Source: Aphidius gifuensis
Taxonomy: Eukaryota > Arthropoda > Insecta > Hymenoptera > Braconidae
Reading direction: 5' to 3'
Assembly: GCF_014905175.1 (NCBI RefSeq)
Contig: NC_057793.1
Span: forward strand, 17,022,673-17,086,672
Length of the DNA stretch: 64,000 bases
Shown: one piece after another, positions 24,395-36,711 of the stretch
How the letters are laid out: every line of letters begins with the position of its first letter
How positions within the stretch are numbered: position 1 is the first letter of the stretch
The notes under the pieces: model-generated
What the model saw: the letters and a program-made list of their open reading frames with translations, nothing else
The model's database searches: none
Told to the model about the DNA's origin: nothing
Made by a program: the position numbers and the translations under genes

Positions 24395-26330
24395 ATTTTT
24401 TTTAAGTGAAACTTCTTTACAGAGGGTAGCGACAAAATTCGAAGCCCACTACCGTCATACGCTTTCGTATACTATCCGGTATACGCTCAGTCACTCGCTC
24501 TCGTATACTCTCGGTCACAAGTGGATAAAGAGGGGAGTATTACATAGAGAGAAAGGAAGCCGGCAACCATTCTTCATGTACTATATATAGCGTATAAACT
24601 CGGAGCGTCAGCTGGTATGTGTGTATGCGTGTGCGACTTTTTTTTTTTTATTTAAATATTATTAAACAGTTCAACTGAGTTTAATACTTAAATAATTAAT
24701 TTAAAAAAAAAATTCATTTAAACGTACCAAGCAATAGTTATCTCGCGTGTTTAAAGAATGATTATTATAATAACAATAAAATTATTGTTATTATTATTTT
24801 TCATACTATAAATATATATTGTAACGAAATTTATTATTTCGTGGGTTCTCGAAATAAATAATCATCGGAAAGAATACAGATTATTTATTTGTTAACGTTT
24901 GCGTGTTATTAACTAATGGGAGTTGGTTATTAATAAATAAAGGATCACTAGTGCAAGGCTCTGTGTAGGGTCAAGACTATTATAAATGACATCAATGGGG
25001 CGCCTGTTCGATGTTTATAAGATGTCTTGATACACCAAACCTTATTGTGGCGAAGGCCACACTCCTCCATCGAAGAGATGAACTCACCGAAGGCTGCGTA
25101 CGAAGCCCGATCGTAAACCTATCGAACTGCGGGCTAGGAAAGTGTGCTGCGCATGTCCGGGGCGATAGGTAGGAGAGTGCTACTGAGTGGGGTGAGAGCT
25201 CACAGCAGCTAAGCACTAAACGTCGTCGTTAGACGACACAACTTGTCTGGCTCTCGTACTGATCACTACCTTCTCTTGACTGGCTCTCTTGGTTCACTAC
25301 TGGTTCTCTCGACATCGTTTGGATCTCTCGTAAATTCTCTCTAGGTATCAGACGTCAAGTCCTGGTAAAACTCTGCTCGAATTTCCAATGACGGACTAAT
25401 ACTAATGATCACGCTATATTGCTCTCTTATTATAATAATTATTATTATTATATTCTCGCTACATAATGTGTATGTGATGGTTAGACCATCATCACACATA
25501 AATGTGTATGTGTGAGTTCACGAATGGATCGCTGTAAATAATAACAATAATAATAATATTGAGATATATTATTATTGCAATGGCAACGTATGTGTAAGAC
25601 CTGGTCACGGATGGATCGCTGTATGGTTCCCTATACAAAATACATACCTCACGTGTAGACTATTTGCTCCCACACTTACGATCCTTGTGACGTAGGTATT
25701 TTACTATAGTATAGTCGCAACGTTATATAGGCGTATGTAACACACTATACTTGGTTCACGATGGTTTCCTCAGGTTCGGTTGCGTATTTCATAATCCAAT
25801 CAGGTGGACCGCGCCCCTCTACCGTTTCTAAGACTGAGTTAGGCTCCCGAATAAGTTCTCGTGACGCCCACGGTTGTTGGCTTCCGAGATAACCAAAATG
25901 GCTCCCCCCGGTGATTTTGAGGAGGATGGTAAGAAATCCTCGTTGTTAACCTTGGCCAATAGTTCTCGCCGCGCAGGTCAGAAAATCGGTTACAATGATG
26001 ATAATTATAACAACAATAATTTCGATTATATTATCAATTATTCACAATAGTATTGATATTAATCAATAATATCTATAATAATAATATTTTGAATATAAAT
26101 ACTCATAATTATCAATATTTATATAGAAATATTATTGTCAATATTATTATCAATATTATTAGTATCATTGATATTATTATCGATGATATTTTTTAATATT
26201 ATTCTTTTATGTATACTATGGTTATATATGAATAATAATATTATAAATAATAATAACTCCAATAATATCATGATTAACAATAATATCAATATAATATTAG
26301 TAATAATATCGATGGTATCAATTATATCGG
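24395..26330 (-). repeat. Family Y copy, truncated, split by a solo LTR
   Basis: It starts AAGTGAAACTTCTTTACAGA, the Y terminus, followed by the CCGAGAGTATACGAGAG-like palindromic block and the ATTATTATTAAT core. All match the inverse of 31547-33017 and 45145-46672. The gypsy LTR lies at 24820-25994. The copy ends abruptly at about 26330 (ATTATATCG joined to GCAGAGTCAACACGTGG), so its other terminus is lost. Confidence 0.75.
24820..25994 (+). repeat. Solo Ty3/gypsy LTR, full length
   Basis: 1,175 bp from TGTAACGAAATTT to AAATCGGTTACA, with imperfect TGTAAC/GTTACA ends. It is inserted in the Y copy: other Y copies show the uninterrupted TATAAATATATATAAATGAT site. No clean target duplication is seen, and one or two host bases appear to be missing. 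It includes an ATG (ATGGCTCCCCCCGGTGATTT) matching the gag start of the full-length element. Confidence 0.85.
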
Positions 26331-26814
26331 CAGAGTCAACACGTGGCGCTTCGGTAGTGGCTGCTTCACACTCATACAATCACAGAGTTAGAATTAGAGA
26401 GAGAACGCGCTATAGTCCGAAACGATTCATCTATTTGCATTTAAACATAATCAAAAAATTGAAAAAAAATGAACGATAATGTTTTTAGATCAACTAGCTT
26501 AGGAATCATCAGGCCGATAGATGAATAGAAGTGTAGGTCAAAATAAAGTTACAAGCCTAAAAATTTTGGTAAATATTCGGTTTAAATGGAATGTGTTATC
26601 AATAGAAAATGTGTAATAAAATGAAAATGTTAATGTTCAAAATAATAAAATTCAGTCCGTCAGTACGTAATGATTACTTTATTGGATAACCTTAGTTTAG
26701 ATTTTCTATTATTCTGTCTTTAATGATAATGAAAATGGCAACGCGACATTATTTAATAATTATCATCATACCTTATTAATCCATTCAAAAAATAAATAAA
26801 GAAAATTTCATTTA
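26331..26814. other. No gene recognised
   Basis: Short unique-looking sequence beyond the Y breakpoint with no conserved reading frame. Confidence 0.4.
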
Positions 26815-27111
26815 AATAATTAAGGTTGAAAGTAAATCCCATCGTCGAACAAAGTTTGGGCCCAATAGTATGTAATCCGTATTGTAAAGAAAAACAAACT
26901 GATAGTTGAAAAATAGTAGTAGTAAAAATTTTTTTAACGACAAGCGTAAATATGTCATCTGCCCCTATGCCCTATGCCCCTGCCTTTATGTGTTGAAGTT
27001 GTCAACTTTGACATCCGATATCTAAAAAAAAAAAATAGCATGAAAATTTAAAAAAAATTCATCGGAAGAAATTCTGACGTTTATTTGCTACCAAAAAATC
27101 GAAAATTGAAT
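26815..27111. repeat. Family W repeat, copy 1
   Basis: It shares GGTTGAAAGTAAATC, GAAGTTTGGGC-like and GTTGTCAACTTTGACATC blocks in the same order with 42178-42620. It is non-coding, and its nature is unknown. Confidence 0.55.
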
Positions 27112-27289
27112 ACGGGGCTGAAGTTGGCAGTCAAGTCAGCAGCGGAGGCAGGGGCGTGTTAGATGCCCGGGCCCCGAGCTTAAAAATTCGATAAAACAAA
27201 ATAAAGTGATTGGATTAGAATAGAGAAGAAGTAAATAATTATGAAAAACGATGTAACAAGATTTATCAACGCGCTAATTATAATTACTT

Positions 27290-28478
27290 AGTAATATTCA
27301 ACCCTTTATTTTATTTGAAAAAGAAAAAAAAATTCCTCAGTCTTTAAAAAGGATTAGTTGGACAAAGTAAAAACGTGGTAATTTTTTTAACGTTGTTATA
27401 CACCTGTAAAAAAAAAATCAAGTCGCTAGCCGTGGTCACTCGTGGTCAGTTAACCCTTTTTTTAAAAAAAAAAATTCCCGAGTCTTTAAAAAAGTTTAGT
27501 TGGACAAAGTTAAAGCGTGGTAATTTTTTAACGTTGAAATACACCTGTAAAAAAAAAATCAAGTCGCTAGCCGTGGTCACTCGTGGTCAGTTAACCCTTT
27601 TTTTAATAAAAAACATTCCTGAGTCTTTAAAAAGGTTTAGTTCGACAAAGTTAAAGCGTGGTAATTTTTTTAACGTTAAAATACACCTGTAAAAAAAAAA
27701 TCAAGTCGCTAGCCGTGGTCACTCGTCGTCAGTTAACCCTTTTTTCAATAAAAAAATTCCTGAGTCTTTAAAAAGGTTTAGTTGGACAAAGTTAAAGTGT
27801 GGTAATTTTTTAAACGTAAAAATACATTTGTAAAGAAAAAATCAAGTCGCTACCTGTGGTCACTAGTGGTCAGTCAACCCTTTTCATTTTAAAAAAATTC
27901 CCAAATACTCAAAAAGGTTTAGTTGGACAAAGTAAAAGCGTGGTAATTTTTTTAACATCGAAATACACCTGTAAAAAAAATATCAAGTCGTTAGCCGTGG
28001 TCACTCGTGGTCAGTTAACCCTTTTTTTAATAAAAAAATTCCTGAGTCTTTAAAAAGGTTTAGTTCGACAAAGTTAAAGCGTGGTAATTTTTTTAACGTT
28101 AAAATACACCTGTAAAAAAAAAATCAAGTCGCTAGCCGTGGTCACTCGTCGTCAGTTAACCCTTTTTTCAATAAAAAAATTCCTGAGTCTTTAAAAAGGT
28201 TTAGTTGGACAAAGTTAAAGTGTGGTAATTTTTTAAACGTAAAAATACATTTGTAAAGAAAAAATCAAGTCGCTACCTGTGGTCACTAGTGGTCAGTCAA
28301 CCCTTTTCATTTTAAAAAAATTCCCAAATACTCAAAAAGGTTTAGTTGGACAAAGTAAAAGCGTGGTAATTTTTTTAACGTCGAAATACACCTGTAAAAA
28401 AAATATCAAGTCGTTAGCCGTGGTCACTCGTGGTCAGTTAACCCTTTTTTTAATAAAAAAATTCCTTTAAAAAAAAAG
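27290..28478 (+). repeat. 141-bp tandem array (about 8 units) with 423-bp higher-order repeat
   Basis: Each unit contains TTTAGTTGGACAAAGTTAAA, GCGTGGTAATTTTTTTAACG, ATACACCTGTAAAAAAAAAA and TCAAGTCGCTAGCCGTGGTC. Unit starts fall near 27352, 27493, 27636, 27777, 27916, 28058, 28199 and 28338. 27633-28055 and 28056-28478 are almost identical, so three-unit blocks of 423 bp were duplicated recently. Open frames through the array are a consequence of the repeat. Confidence 0.85.
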
Positions 28479-28700
28479 GACAACGTTAAAAAAATTACCA
28501 CGCTTTTACTTTGTTCAACTAAACCTTTTTGGGGACTTGGGAATTTTTTTAAAATGAAAAGGGTTAACTGACCACTAGTGACCACGGATAACGACTTGAT
28601 TTTTTTTTTACAAATGTTTTTTTACGTTAAAAAAATTACCACGCTTCTACTTTGTCCAACTAAACTTTTCTAAAGACTGAGGAATTTTTTTTTAATTTAA
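28479..28700 (-). repeat. Inverted units of the 141-bp repeat
   Basis: About one and a half units in opposite orientation (CGTTAAAAAAATTACCACGC, TTGTCCAACTAAACTTTTC). They can pair with the preceding array to make a large hairpin. Confidence 0.75.
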
Positions 28701-28925
28701 AATTCGAAAAAAGGGTTAAAATATCTAAAAAGTCCGAATGATTTATTAAAAAGCTCGGTAATCTATCCGAGTCTAAAATACACCAATGAAAAAAATTCAC
28801 TTGAATTGCCTATCACACATTCGTATGAATTTTGAAAACCCAGGGCCCTGCATACACCGTATGGAGCGCTGGTCTCTGAAATTTCGGCCGCTAACGTGAC
28901 TGTCAACTTCAGCCCCGTTTTGAGT

Positions 28926-30161
28926 ATTATTTTATTTATTTCAATACAAGATGGGTGCAACGAAAGTAAGGCTATGAAGGTAAGTAATTATAAATTATTC
29001 TCTGTTTTTTTTATATTTATTTATTTATTCCCTTGACAACGTTGTGAAACAATTTGTTTCAAAATTTCAATTTTATAAAGGATTTGAGAAACAAAGGTAA
29101 GTATGAGCTTTAAACATTTATATACTATTTATTTATTACTATGACTACGTCAATAAATAATCTGTTCGAATATTGAACAAATTGAGAGAAAGTTGTGATA
29201 TAGATTGAATCAATTAACTGAAAAATACACAAAATAGAGGTAGCCATTAAATATTTAATAGGGTGGTCCAAAAAAAACCAAATTTTTTTTTTTTGCGTTC
29301 TTCCACTGAAATCCATGTTCCCTATGAAAAGATGTAATTCTGTCAATTTTTTCAAAATTTTAAAATGATTTTTAGAGGTCACGGCTGACGTTCTTCGAAA
29401 AAAAATTGAAAATTTCTATTTTTTTTTTTTTCAGTTATTTAAATTTACAAAAAAAAAAAAAAATTTTGTAGGATAGTTAAAGATCATGTTTTGAAGTGAA
29501 ATTAATTTCTTGCTTATAGAAAAAATAGATATTTTTTTTCCATGAAACAGTTAAACATATAAAAGTTGAATGTTATTATGAATCTTTGGTTTTAACAACA
29601 AAAAAACATTCTTTATACGTATAAAACAATTTCTATTTATTGGTTACATAATAACAAACGTGAACAACATAATAATTATTTAATTTTTTTTTTTAAATGC
29701 TTATTCAAAAATATTTTTCAAATTTAAAAAAAAAAAAAAAAAGTAAGTAAATTAAATGATTTTCGAAATTCGATTCTAAGTGAAATAAATGATAAAACCT
29801 ATCACCGATATATTGATTATCTATTACAATTCTGGCTCAAGATATTTTTTTCGTTTTGTGTTTACTTTTTTTTTCTTTTCTTTTTATTTTGACTTTCTCG
29901 GGTTCACGACTTTTCAAGCTCCCCCTCGTGCGTACTCTTGAAACGAACAAATTTTTTTTTTACCTAAATAGCAAGACAAACCGTTTTCTTTGTTATTTTT
30001 CACTCCCCCACACTATTAATATATAGCATACTCGAGTGACAGAATTTAGTCTTTTGTTTCTATTGAAAGTGGCTAGTCAATGAATTTTTCTTTGTTATAT
30101 TTTGTTTTATTTGTTTTTTCAACAATTTATAAATAATTGTTTGTTATCTGTGTTCAAAAAA
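28926..30161. other. No gene recognised
   Basis: AT-rich DNA with long A and T runs. Around 29260-29390 is a GGTGGTCCAAAAAAAACCAA block that may be an old repeat. No open frame is supported. Confidence 0.4.
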
Positions 30162-30599
30162 ATGCCAAAAAAAAGAAGTGAACATTTTTGGTTGATTGGA
30201 AAATCTATAAAAAATATCGACGACAATGATTTTCCATCTAAAATCAACATTTTGAAACTTTTTATTTTTTTTCACTTAGAAGAAAAAAATACACTCAATA
30301 AAAGTGCGGTATTAATAAGCAAAAACCTATTAGCAATTGGTAAAAAAAAAAATCTTCATTGCATGGCAGAACATAATATTTTAAAGAAAATAAAAAAGTT
30401 ATACGAATGCTGGGCTCAATTAAAAAAAGATTCAAATTCAGCTTATCAGTTAAAAATAAGACATACGTTCATCGATGGTTTAAATGATTGTTTTGATATT
30501 TCAAGCACATTAACCATTAAGAAAAATAATATTTATAACCAGAGCCGGGAAATTCGTCTGTTATTTCAGCTTGCCGTAAATACCATGGCAACATGGTGA
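30162..30599 (+). CDS. Hypothetical protein, transposon-associated N-terminal fragment
   Basis: 145 codons starting MPKKRSEHFWLIGKSIK. The track of charged helices (LKLFIFFHLEEKNTLNKSAV, LHCMAEHNILKKIKKLYECW, FIDGLNDCFDIS) has the layout of the short N-terminal region found in many insect repeat-derived proteins. I cannot name the family from sequence alone. From about codon 128 (NQSREIRLLFQL) it seems to run into unrelated DNA and stops. It is probably a truncated copy of a repeat gene. No splice donor is obvious. Confidence 0.4.
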   Translation: MPKKRSEHFWLIGKSIKNIDDNDFPSKINILKLFIFFHLEEKNTLNKSAVLISKNLLAIGKKKNLHCMAEHNILKKIKKLYECWAQLKKDSNSAYQLKIRHTFIDGLNDCFDISSTLTIKKNNIYNQSREIRLLFQLAVNTMATW

Positions 30600-31546
30600 A
30601 ATATAGTTTGAAAAAAAGACGATCTGATCCTTGTACATGGAAAAAATGGCCTCAAAAAATGGCCTTTTCTTTTGGCCTCTTAAAAATGGCCCATGAGGCC
30701 ATTTTTTAAAGCCATTTTTAAGAAGCCAAAAAAAAAAAAGAATATGTACAACCAAAATTGAATAGGCAAATAATCATAGAATAATTAGAATAAATCAACT
30801 TGGTATTTCACGTTAATATTAAAAACTCATCTTATTTTGTTATTCCTTACAGGGTAACGGGTGAGGAGGGAATGTGTATGATTACAATATACAGATGTAC
30901 ATCTACCGAAATAAAAAACATAATATTGTGAGAGAAAATTTAAAATGTTAATTGCTGAAATAATATAAAAATAATTTAAAAAATAAAAAGGAAAAAATTT
31001 AATTGCTCACTTGGTATTTTATATGCCCTTGAATTTACTAAATATTTAATTAATGAATTTATTTATTTATTATATTGATACCAAGACGTTTTTTTTTTTA
31101 TCAGATGAAGATAGAAAGCTAATTTTTAGCTTTCTCCTGACACAAGCACAAGTTCCTTTCCAAGCAGGCGTAAGTTGCTTTACAAGCGAGCGTAAGTTGC
31201 TTTCCTTGATGTAAACACAACTAAATTGCTTTACTCCGTCCGAGTAGGACAATGAGTAACTCCACGTTTCCGTGATTTTAATATTTGTTGTGTACAAGGG
31301 GCCTACTATATCAGCTAATGTCCCGTCAACATAACTTTTTTGTTGTATGGGAATACGTCAGCTGTTTTTTTTTTTTCGTTATTCGTTCTCTCCAAATTCA
31401 TTAATTGACACAAATTATAACCGGTCACAATAAAATAGATATAAAAAAAACTATAAAAAAAAAAATTTTGGTATTTGTAGTGTTTAAAAAAATAAATTAA
31501 GAATAATTGATGACGATATTATTCAAAAAAAAAAAAAATTAGCGTG
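30600..31546. other. No gene; short direct repeats
   Basis: 30640-30730 carries repeated AATGGCC/GGCCATT words that can fold. 31140-31205 carries three GCGTAAGTTGCTTT-like repeats. Neither belongs to a recognised family. Confidence 0.4.
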
Positions 31547-33017
31547 TTGCGAGTACGCGCAGGGGAAGTGAAACTTCTTTCAGAGTAGTTTCATGTCACG
31601 CTGAATATTAATAATAATAATAATAATAATATTAATACTGACAATAATATTTAAATATAAATATTATTAGTTAATAATAATTATTAGTATTTATATTTCG
31701 AATATTATTATGATAAATTTTATTATTTATATCGTCACATTAATATAAGAAGCGCTTAAGTGCCATTTTTAGGAATTTTTTTTTTTCTAAAAGAAAAAGG
31801 GCGTGAGTGCGAATTTATAAATTTTCGGGCTTTGCATCCAATTTTAAGGCTTAGAGAAAAAAAAAAGTGCGTATGTTCAGGGACTTACGCCTTTTTTCCA
31901 TTCTCAAAATCATTTTCAATAAAAGATGAAGATTTGTAATTATTTTTATATTTTTCTTATTGATAATAAATTATGTATAATTATCAGTAAACAATCAATA
32001 CATAATAATTAAGTCAATCCTTGGACATACGCCCTTTATTCTTTATCAAAGGTTGTTACGCCCATTTTCCCTTTTTTTTAAGTATTAATATTAGATGAAA
32101 AACCCGAAAATTTATAAATTTGCACTTACGCCCTTTTTCCTTTAAAATTGACGTTTTTGGCACTTACGCCCTTCATTCTTTAATGCGACGATATAATTAA
32201 TACCATCGATATTATTACTAATATTATATTGATATTATTGTTAATCATAATATTATTGGAGTAATGGAGTTATTATTATTTATAATAATATTATTCTTAT
32301 ATAACCATAGTATAAATGAAATATCATCGATAATAATAATATCAATATAATATTAGTAATAATATATTATAACATATTGTTATAACAATAATATTATCGT
32401 TTTCCAATAATATCAGTGACATTAATAATATAAATAATAACATTGACAATAACATTCATATATAAATATTGATAACTATTAGTATTTATATTCAAAATAT
32501 TATTATTATAGATATTCTTATTAATATCAATACTATTGTGAATAATTGGTAATATTATCAAAATTATTGTTGTTATAATTATCATCATTTATATATATTT
32601 ATAATAATTTTATTGTTATTATAATAATGATTCTTTAAACCCGCGAGATAACTATTGCTCAATACGTTAAAAAAATTTTTTTTTTAAATCAATTGTTTAA
32701 GTATTAAACTCAGTTAAACTGTTTGATAATATTAAGTAAATAAACAAAAAAAAAGTCGCACACGCATACACACATAGCAGCTGACGCTCCGAGTTTATAC
32801 GCTATATATAGTGCATGTATAATGCTTGCCGGCTTCCCTTCTCTCTATGTAATTCTCCTCTCTTTATCAGCTTGCGACCGAGCGTATAGCAGGGAGTATA
32901 TCAGAAAGTATACAAGAGAGTACACGAGAGAGTAAACGCGAAAGTAAACGCGAGCGCGTAACGCTAGCAGGGCCTCGAATTTTTTTGCTACCCTCCGTAG
33001 AGAAGTTTCACTTCAAA
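31547..33017 (+). repeat. Family Y, complete copy
   Basis: The left end is AGCGTGTTGCGAGTACGCGC then GAAGTGAAACTTCTTTCAGA. The right end is GCTACCCTCCGTAGAGAAGT then TTCACTTC, an imperfect inverted repeat. The interior has AT trinucleotide cores, a palindromic run of ACTTACGCCCTTTTTCC/GGCGTAAGT words (31745-32185) and a GAGAGTATAC-type block (32885-32950). It is colinear with 45145-46672. Non-coding and non-autonomous. Confidence 0.75.
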
Positions 33018-33040
33018 AATTGAAAAAAGTGAGGTTAAAC

Positions 33041-34320
33041 ATGAATCAAATTATACCAGAGACAAGTGAGAGTGATAGTGATGACAATGAAAATGTCCCA
33101 GCAGAAATCCTGGAGGAAGCTGAAGCAATTTCATTAAATTTGTTACCATCTTTATCTAAAGGCAAATATTTAGCAGAGTTTGATAATTATAATGCATGGA
33201 AAGCTGAAAAAAAAAATAAAAAAAACGACTGAAGATGGTTTATTGGTGTATTTTAATGAACTAAATGAAAAATACAAGCCATCAACAATGTATTCACGTT
33301 ATTCCATGCTAAGAACAACAATATTAAGAAATGAACAAATAGACATAGCCACATACACAAGATTAAAATTTTTTTTAAAAAAAGAATCAGTTGGTTATCG
33401 TCCAACTAAATCAAAAGCTTTTACTGCTGCTGATGTTGAAAGATTTTTGAATACAGCCCCAGAAGATGAATATCTAGCAATAAAGGTAAATGATAAATTG
33501 AATTATTGTTTAATTTTAAATAATTGTCCAGTATTTAATTAAATATTATAAGCAAATATTAAATTAATAATTCAATTTTTTTTTTTTAGGTTGCTCTTGT
33601 ACTTTGAATTTGTGGTGAACTGAGGAGAGCTGAATTGACTGAGTTAAAAGTAAAAAATAGTAAAAAAGAAGGTTCTTTATTTACTGTTAATATTATTAAA
33701 AAAAAATCTCGAACCTCAATTGTTCACTGTTCACGACAACTTTGTAGATATTGTTGAACGTTATCAAGCTGCACGTCCAAAATATGTTCAGACTGATCGT
33801 TTTTTTTTTAAATACACGAAAGGCAAATGTGTTCGTCAAGTAATTGGTCTGAACATCATGGGTACATTACCAAAAAAAATAGCTTTGTTTTTAAAACTAG
33901 AAGATCCTGATTTATATACTGGCCACTGCTTCAGAAGAACAGCAGCCACTCTTTATGCTGTTGCTGATGCAGATATAACAGCATTAAAGAGACAATTCAA
34001 ATAGAAATCTGATACTGTTGCCGGTGGATATGTTGATGATTCAACGAAACAAAAACTCAAAGCTGGTAGAATGATAACTAAAGAAATAAAATTAAAATCA
34101 AAAAATACAAACATAACAACAGATGAAATACAATGTAAAAGAACAAAGTATGATGCAAATAATAATGAAAATGATAATTTAAACAGTCAACAAACTAACA
34201 TTGATTGTTTAACAATGAGCAATGATAATGCATCAACATCCACTGGTAAAACAGCAGTTCCAGATAAAAAAGGTGTTACAATTGTTTACAATTTGTTAAA
34301 TTGTACTAATTTGACATTTT
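33041..34320 (+). pseudogene. Crypton-like tyrosine recombinase, degenerate
   Basis: It starts MNQIIPETSESDSDD, an acidic N-terminus. A frameshift in the A run near 33215 joins to a SAM-like core-binding region (LVYFNELNEKYKPSTMYSRY, LKKESVGYRPTKSKAFT). A GT-AG intron is inferred at about 33487-33588. The catalytic domain follows with the first active Arg in GELRRAEL, preceded by an in-frame TGA near 33615. Another frameshift precedes 33720. Then come FKYTKGKCVRQVIG and the HxxR box GHCFRRTAATL, and, after a stop at about 34002, the tyrosine in GGYVDDS. The R..HxxR..Y set and the layout fit insect Crypton-type recombinases. It lies directly right of a Y element. Confidence 0.75.
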
Positions 34321-34782
34321 AAAATTAAAAAATGTAATATGCCAAAAAAAAAAAAAACATATAAATAATATTACTGGATTAATATTATATCTATATTTGA
34401 ATATATTATGGATAAATAACTGATATTTATGTTAATTATTAGCAAATTTTGCTAGATAGTTAATTATTACATTTTTTGTTGAAAGAAATATATTATCGTA
34501 AATTATTATTATTATTATTATTTAATTACGTTTTTTTCTTGTTTTTTTTTATTTTTGGAAATGAAAGAGCAACATGCTTGCAATATTCAAATTTATCCAT
34601 ACAAGAAGGTATTAATTTAATATTAAAATATGCTTAAATTGAATTGAATTTAAAAAAAAAAAAATAATAATAATATGTTTTTGCAACTTCTGATTTAATT
34701 TAGTTTTATCATTTCGATTTTTCGAATTTATTTTGCAAATAAAGCAACATGCGTTATTTAAAAATATAATAAAAAATTTTGT
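34321..34782. other. 3' flank of the recombinase; no gene
   Basis: AT-rich, with ATT trinucleotide runs and poly-A. No gene is seen. Confidence 0.4.
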
Positions 34783-34905
34783 GAGCCATCTAGACTCGCA
34801 GGTTTATTATGTGTAAACATCTTCGGCGTGTTTCTACGAAAAATTCCTACGAATGCGCAAAGTGGTTAAAAATGGAGTTGAAATATGAAAAAAACGGCTA
34901 TTTAT
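34783..34905 (+). repeat. Family X left-end fragment
   Basis: It begins GAGCCATCTAGACTCGCAGG and continues TGTGTAAACATCTTCGGCGT up to ACGGCTATTTAT, where it breaks directly into copia sequence. The same 120 bp open the full X at 36712. Confidence 0.8.
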
Positions 34906-36708
34906 TAAATTACAGAAAGTCAAGCAATACAATACGCTGTGCAAGGTGCAATGGTTACAACCACCATGCAAAAGATTGCTATTCAAAAAATATTTATAAA
35001 CATGCAAATTATGCGGAAGAAGAAGAAGAAGAAGATGGATACAAAGAAAATATTGAACTCGCTGCAAGTGCTCAAACAAATGAAGAAATCGCATTAATGA
35101 ATTATGTAAACAATGCTAACAAATCAAACGATAAAAATCTATGGTGCTTAGATAGTGGTGGTACATCACATATCACTGCAAACAATGATATTGACAATTG
35201 CTATTTAAACAAATTGAAAAAGCAAATTTAAAATTAAGCCTTGCCAATAATGATTCAACAAAAATAAGTGCTGTTGGTAAAAATTAAAATAAACATTAAT
35301 GATGGTAATAAACAAAAGACAGTGAAACTAGATCGTGTTTTATATGTGAATGATTCAAGAACTAATTTACTGTCAGTGTCAAAAATGACAGATAAAAATT
35401 ATAAAATCCTCTTTGAAAAAGAAAAAGCGACAATATCTGACATAAATGATAATGTACTGATATCAGCAAAGCGAATTGGCAATCTATACTATATCCAAGA
35501 GAGCCAAAACGCTGCAAATCTTGCCGAATTCAATTCCAAAAATGACTTTGAAAAATGGCATCAACGTCTAGGCCATGTTAACGAATAAGATATAAAGCTC
35601 ATGTGTAAACAAGGAGTACTAAATGCACCAAAATCACCTCAAGAAATTAAAAACTGTGAAGTGTGCGCTCAAGAAAAAGCTGTCAATCAATCATTTCCAA
35701 AATCCAATGACGGGAGGACAACAGATTGACTAGAAATAGTCCACAGTGACGTAAGCGGTCCATTTCGACGCCCTTCTCACAGTGGACACAGATTCTTCAT
35801 CACCTTCATAGATGACTACTCAAGATGGGGTGAAGTATATTTTTTAAAACATAAAAATGAAGCGTTAGAAAAATTTAAAATATATAATTCTATGGTTGAA
35901 AATTTTACTGGCAAGAAAATTAAAATGTTACAGACAGATAATGGTCGAGAATACTGCTATTCAAACTTTGATAAATTCCCACAAAAAAATGGAATTAAGA
36001 GGAGGTTAACTGTACCATATACACCACAACAAAATGGCGTAGCTGAAAGTAACAATAGAACCCTGGATAAAATGGCAAAGTGCATGATGCGACATGCTGA
36101 AATACCAGGTATATTTTGGGCTGAAGCAATCAATACAGCCAATTATATTCGTAACAAATGTCCAACAAAACCTTTAAATGGCAAAACGCCTCATGAGCTG
36201 TGGACAAATAAAATTCCAAACGTTGACCATTTTCAAATTTTAGGGACAACAGTATATGCCTTAGATAACAAAATAAACAAAGGCAAATTTGATTCACGAG
36301 CACACAAATGTGTATTTGTTGGATATTCAGATACATCAAAAGCATACAGAGTATGGAATCCAGAAACTCGAAAAATAATAATATGCCGCAGTGCAAAATT
36401 CATGAATGATAAGTATTATAATAATATGTATGAAGAAATTCTACGTGAAGGTGGGGACATGGTGAACCAAAATCCACCATCGAATTCCCTCAAAATAATT
36501 AATAATGAACCATCAATTAATAATGAATATGTTTCAGACAATGAATCCATTAATGATTTCCAACTAGCTCCAGAAACACCTATTAGAGAAAATCTACCAG
36601 ATAGACCAAATAATACATCAATAAGAGGTCGTGGTAGACCAACTATATTGAGAACAGGTGGTAAAGGTAGACCTAGAAAAATATATCAACAAATAAAAAA
36701 AAAAATTT
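34906..36708 (+). pseudogene. pol: Ty1/copia gag (3' end), protease and integrase, degenerate
   Basis: The order is as in Ty1/copia: nucleocapsid CCHC knuckle CARCNGYNHHAKDC (about 34940-34980), aspartic protease LWCLDSGGTSHITAN (about 35140), the GAG-pre-integrase motif KWHQRLGHVNE, then integrase with CEVCAQEK, catalytic VHSDVSG (about 35745), TDNGREY (about 35935) and QNGVAESNNRTL (about 36030-36065). Stops at about 35229, 35586 and 35728, plus small frameshifts, inactivate it. From 35892 to 36700 the frame is open. The 5' LTR and most of gag are missing, replaced by an X fragment. Confidence 0.9.
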
Positions 36709-36711
36709 TGT

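Larger units (their letters stand above)
27112..28918. mobile_element. Inverted-repeat element filled by a tandem array
   Basis: The left end ACGGGGCTGAAGTTGGCAGT is mirrored at the right by ACTGTCAACTTCAGCCCCGT, followed inside by diverged inverted sequence (GGGCCC-containing in both). The interior is the 141-bp tandem array plus two inverted units. The flanks ATTGAATA and TTTGAGTA are only similar, so a target duplication is not proven. No transposase is present. Confidence 0.55.

Noticed and set aside
24815..25999. Target duplication around the solo gypsy LTR
   Set aside because: TATAT on the left and ATGAT on the right do not match, and the empty site suggests a small loss instead.
26119..26479. 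Hydrophobic-looking frames of Ile/Asn repeats on both strands
   Set aside because: Produced by the AT trinucleotide core of family Y; no protein signature.
27290..28478. CRISPR-like regularly spaced repeats
   Set aside because: Units are 141 bp, contiguous and without unique spacers, in a eukaryotic genome. This is a tandem array.
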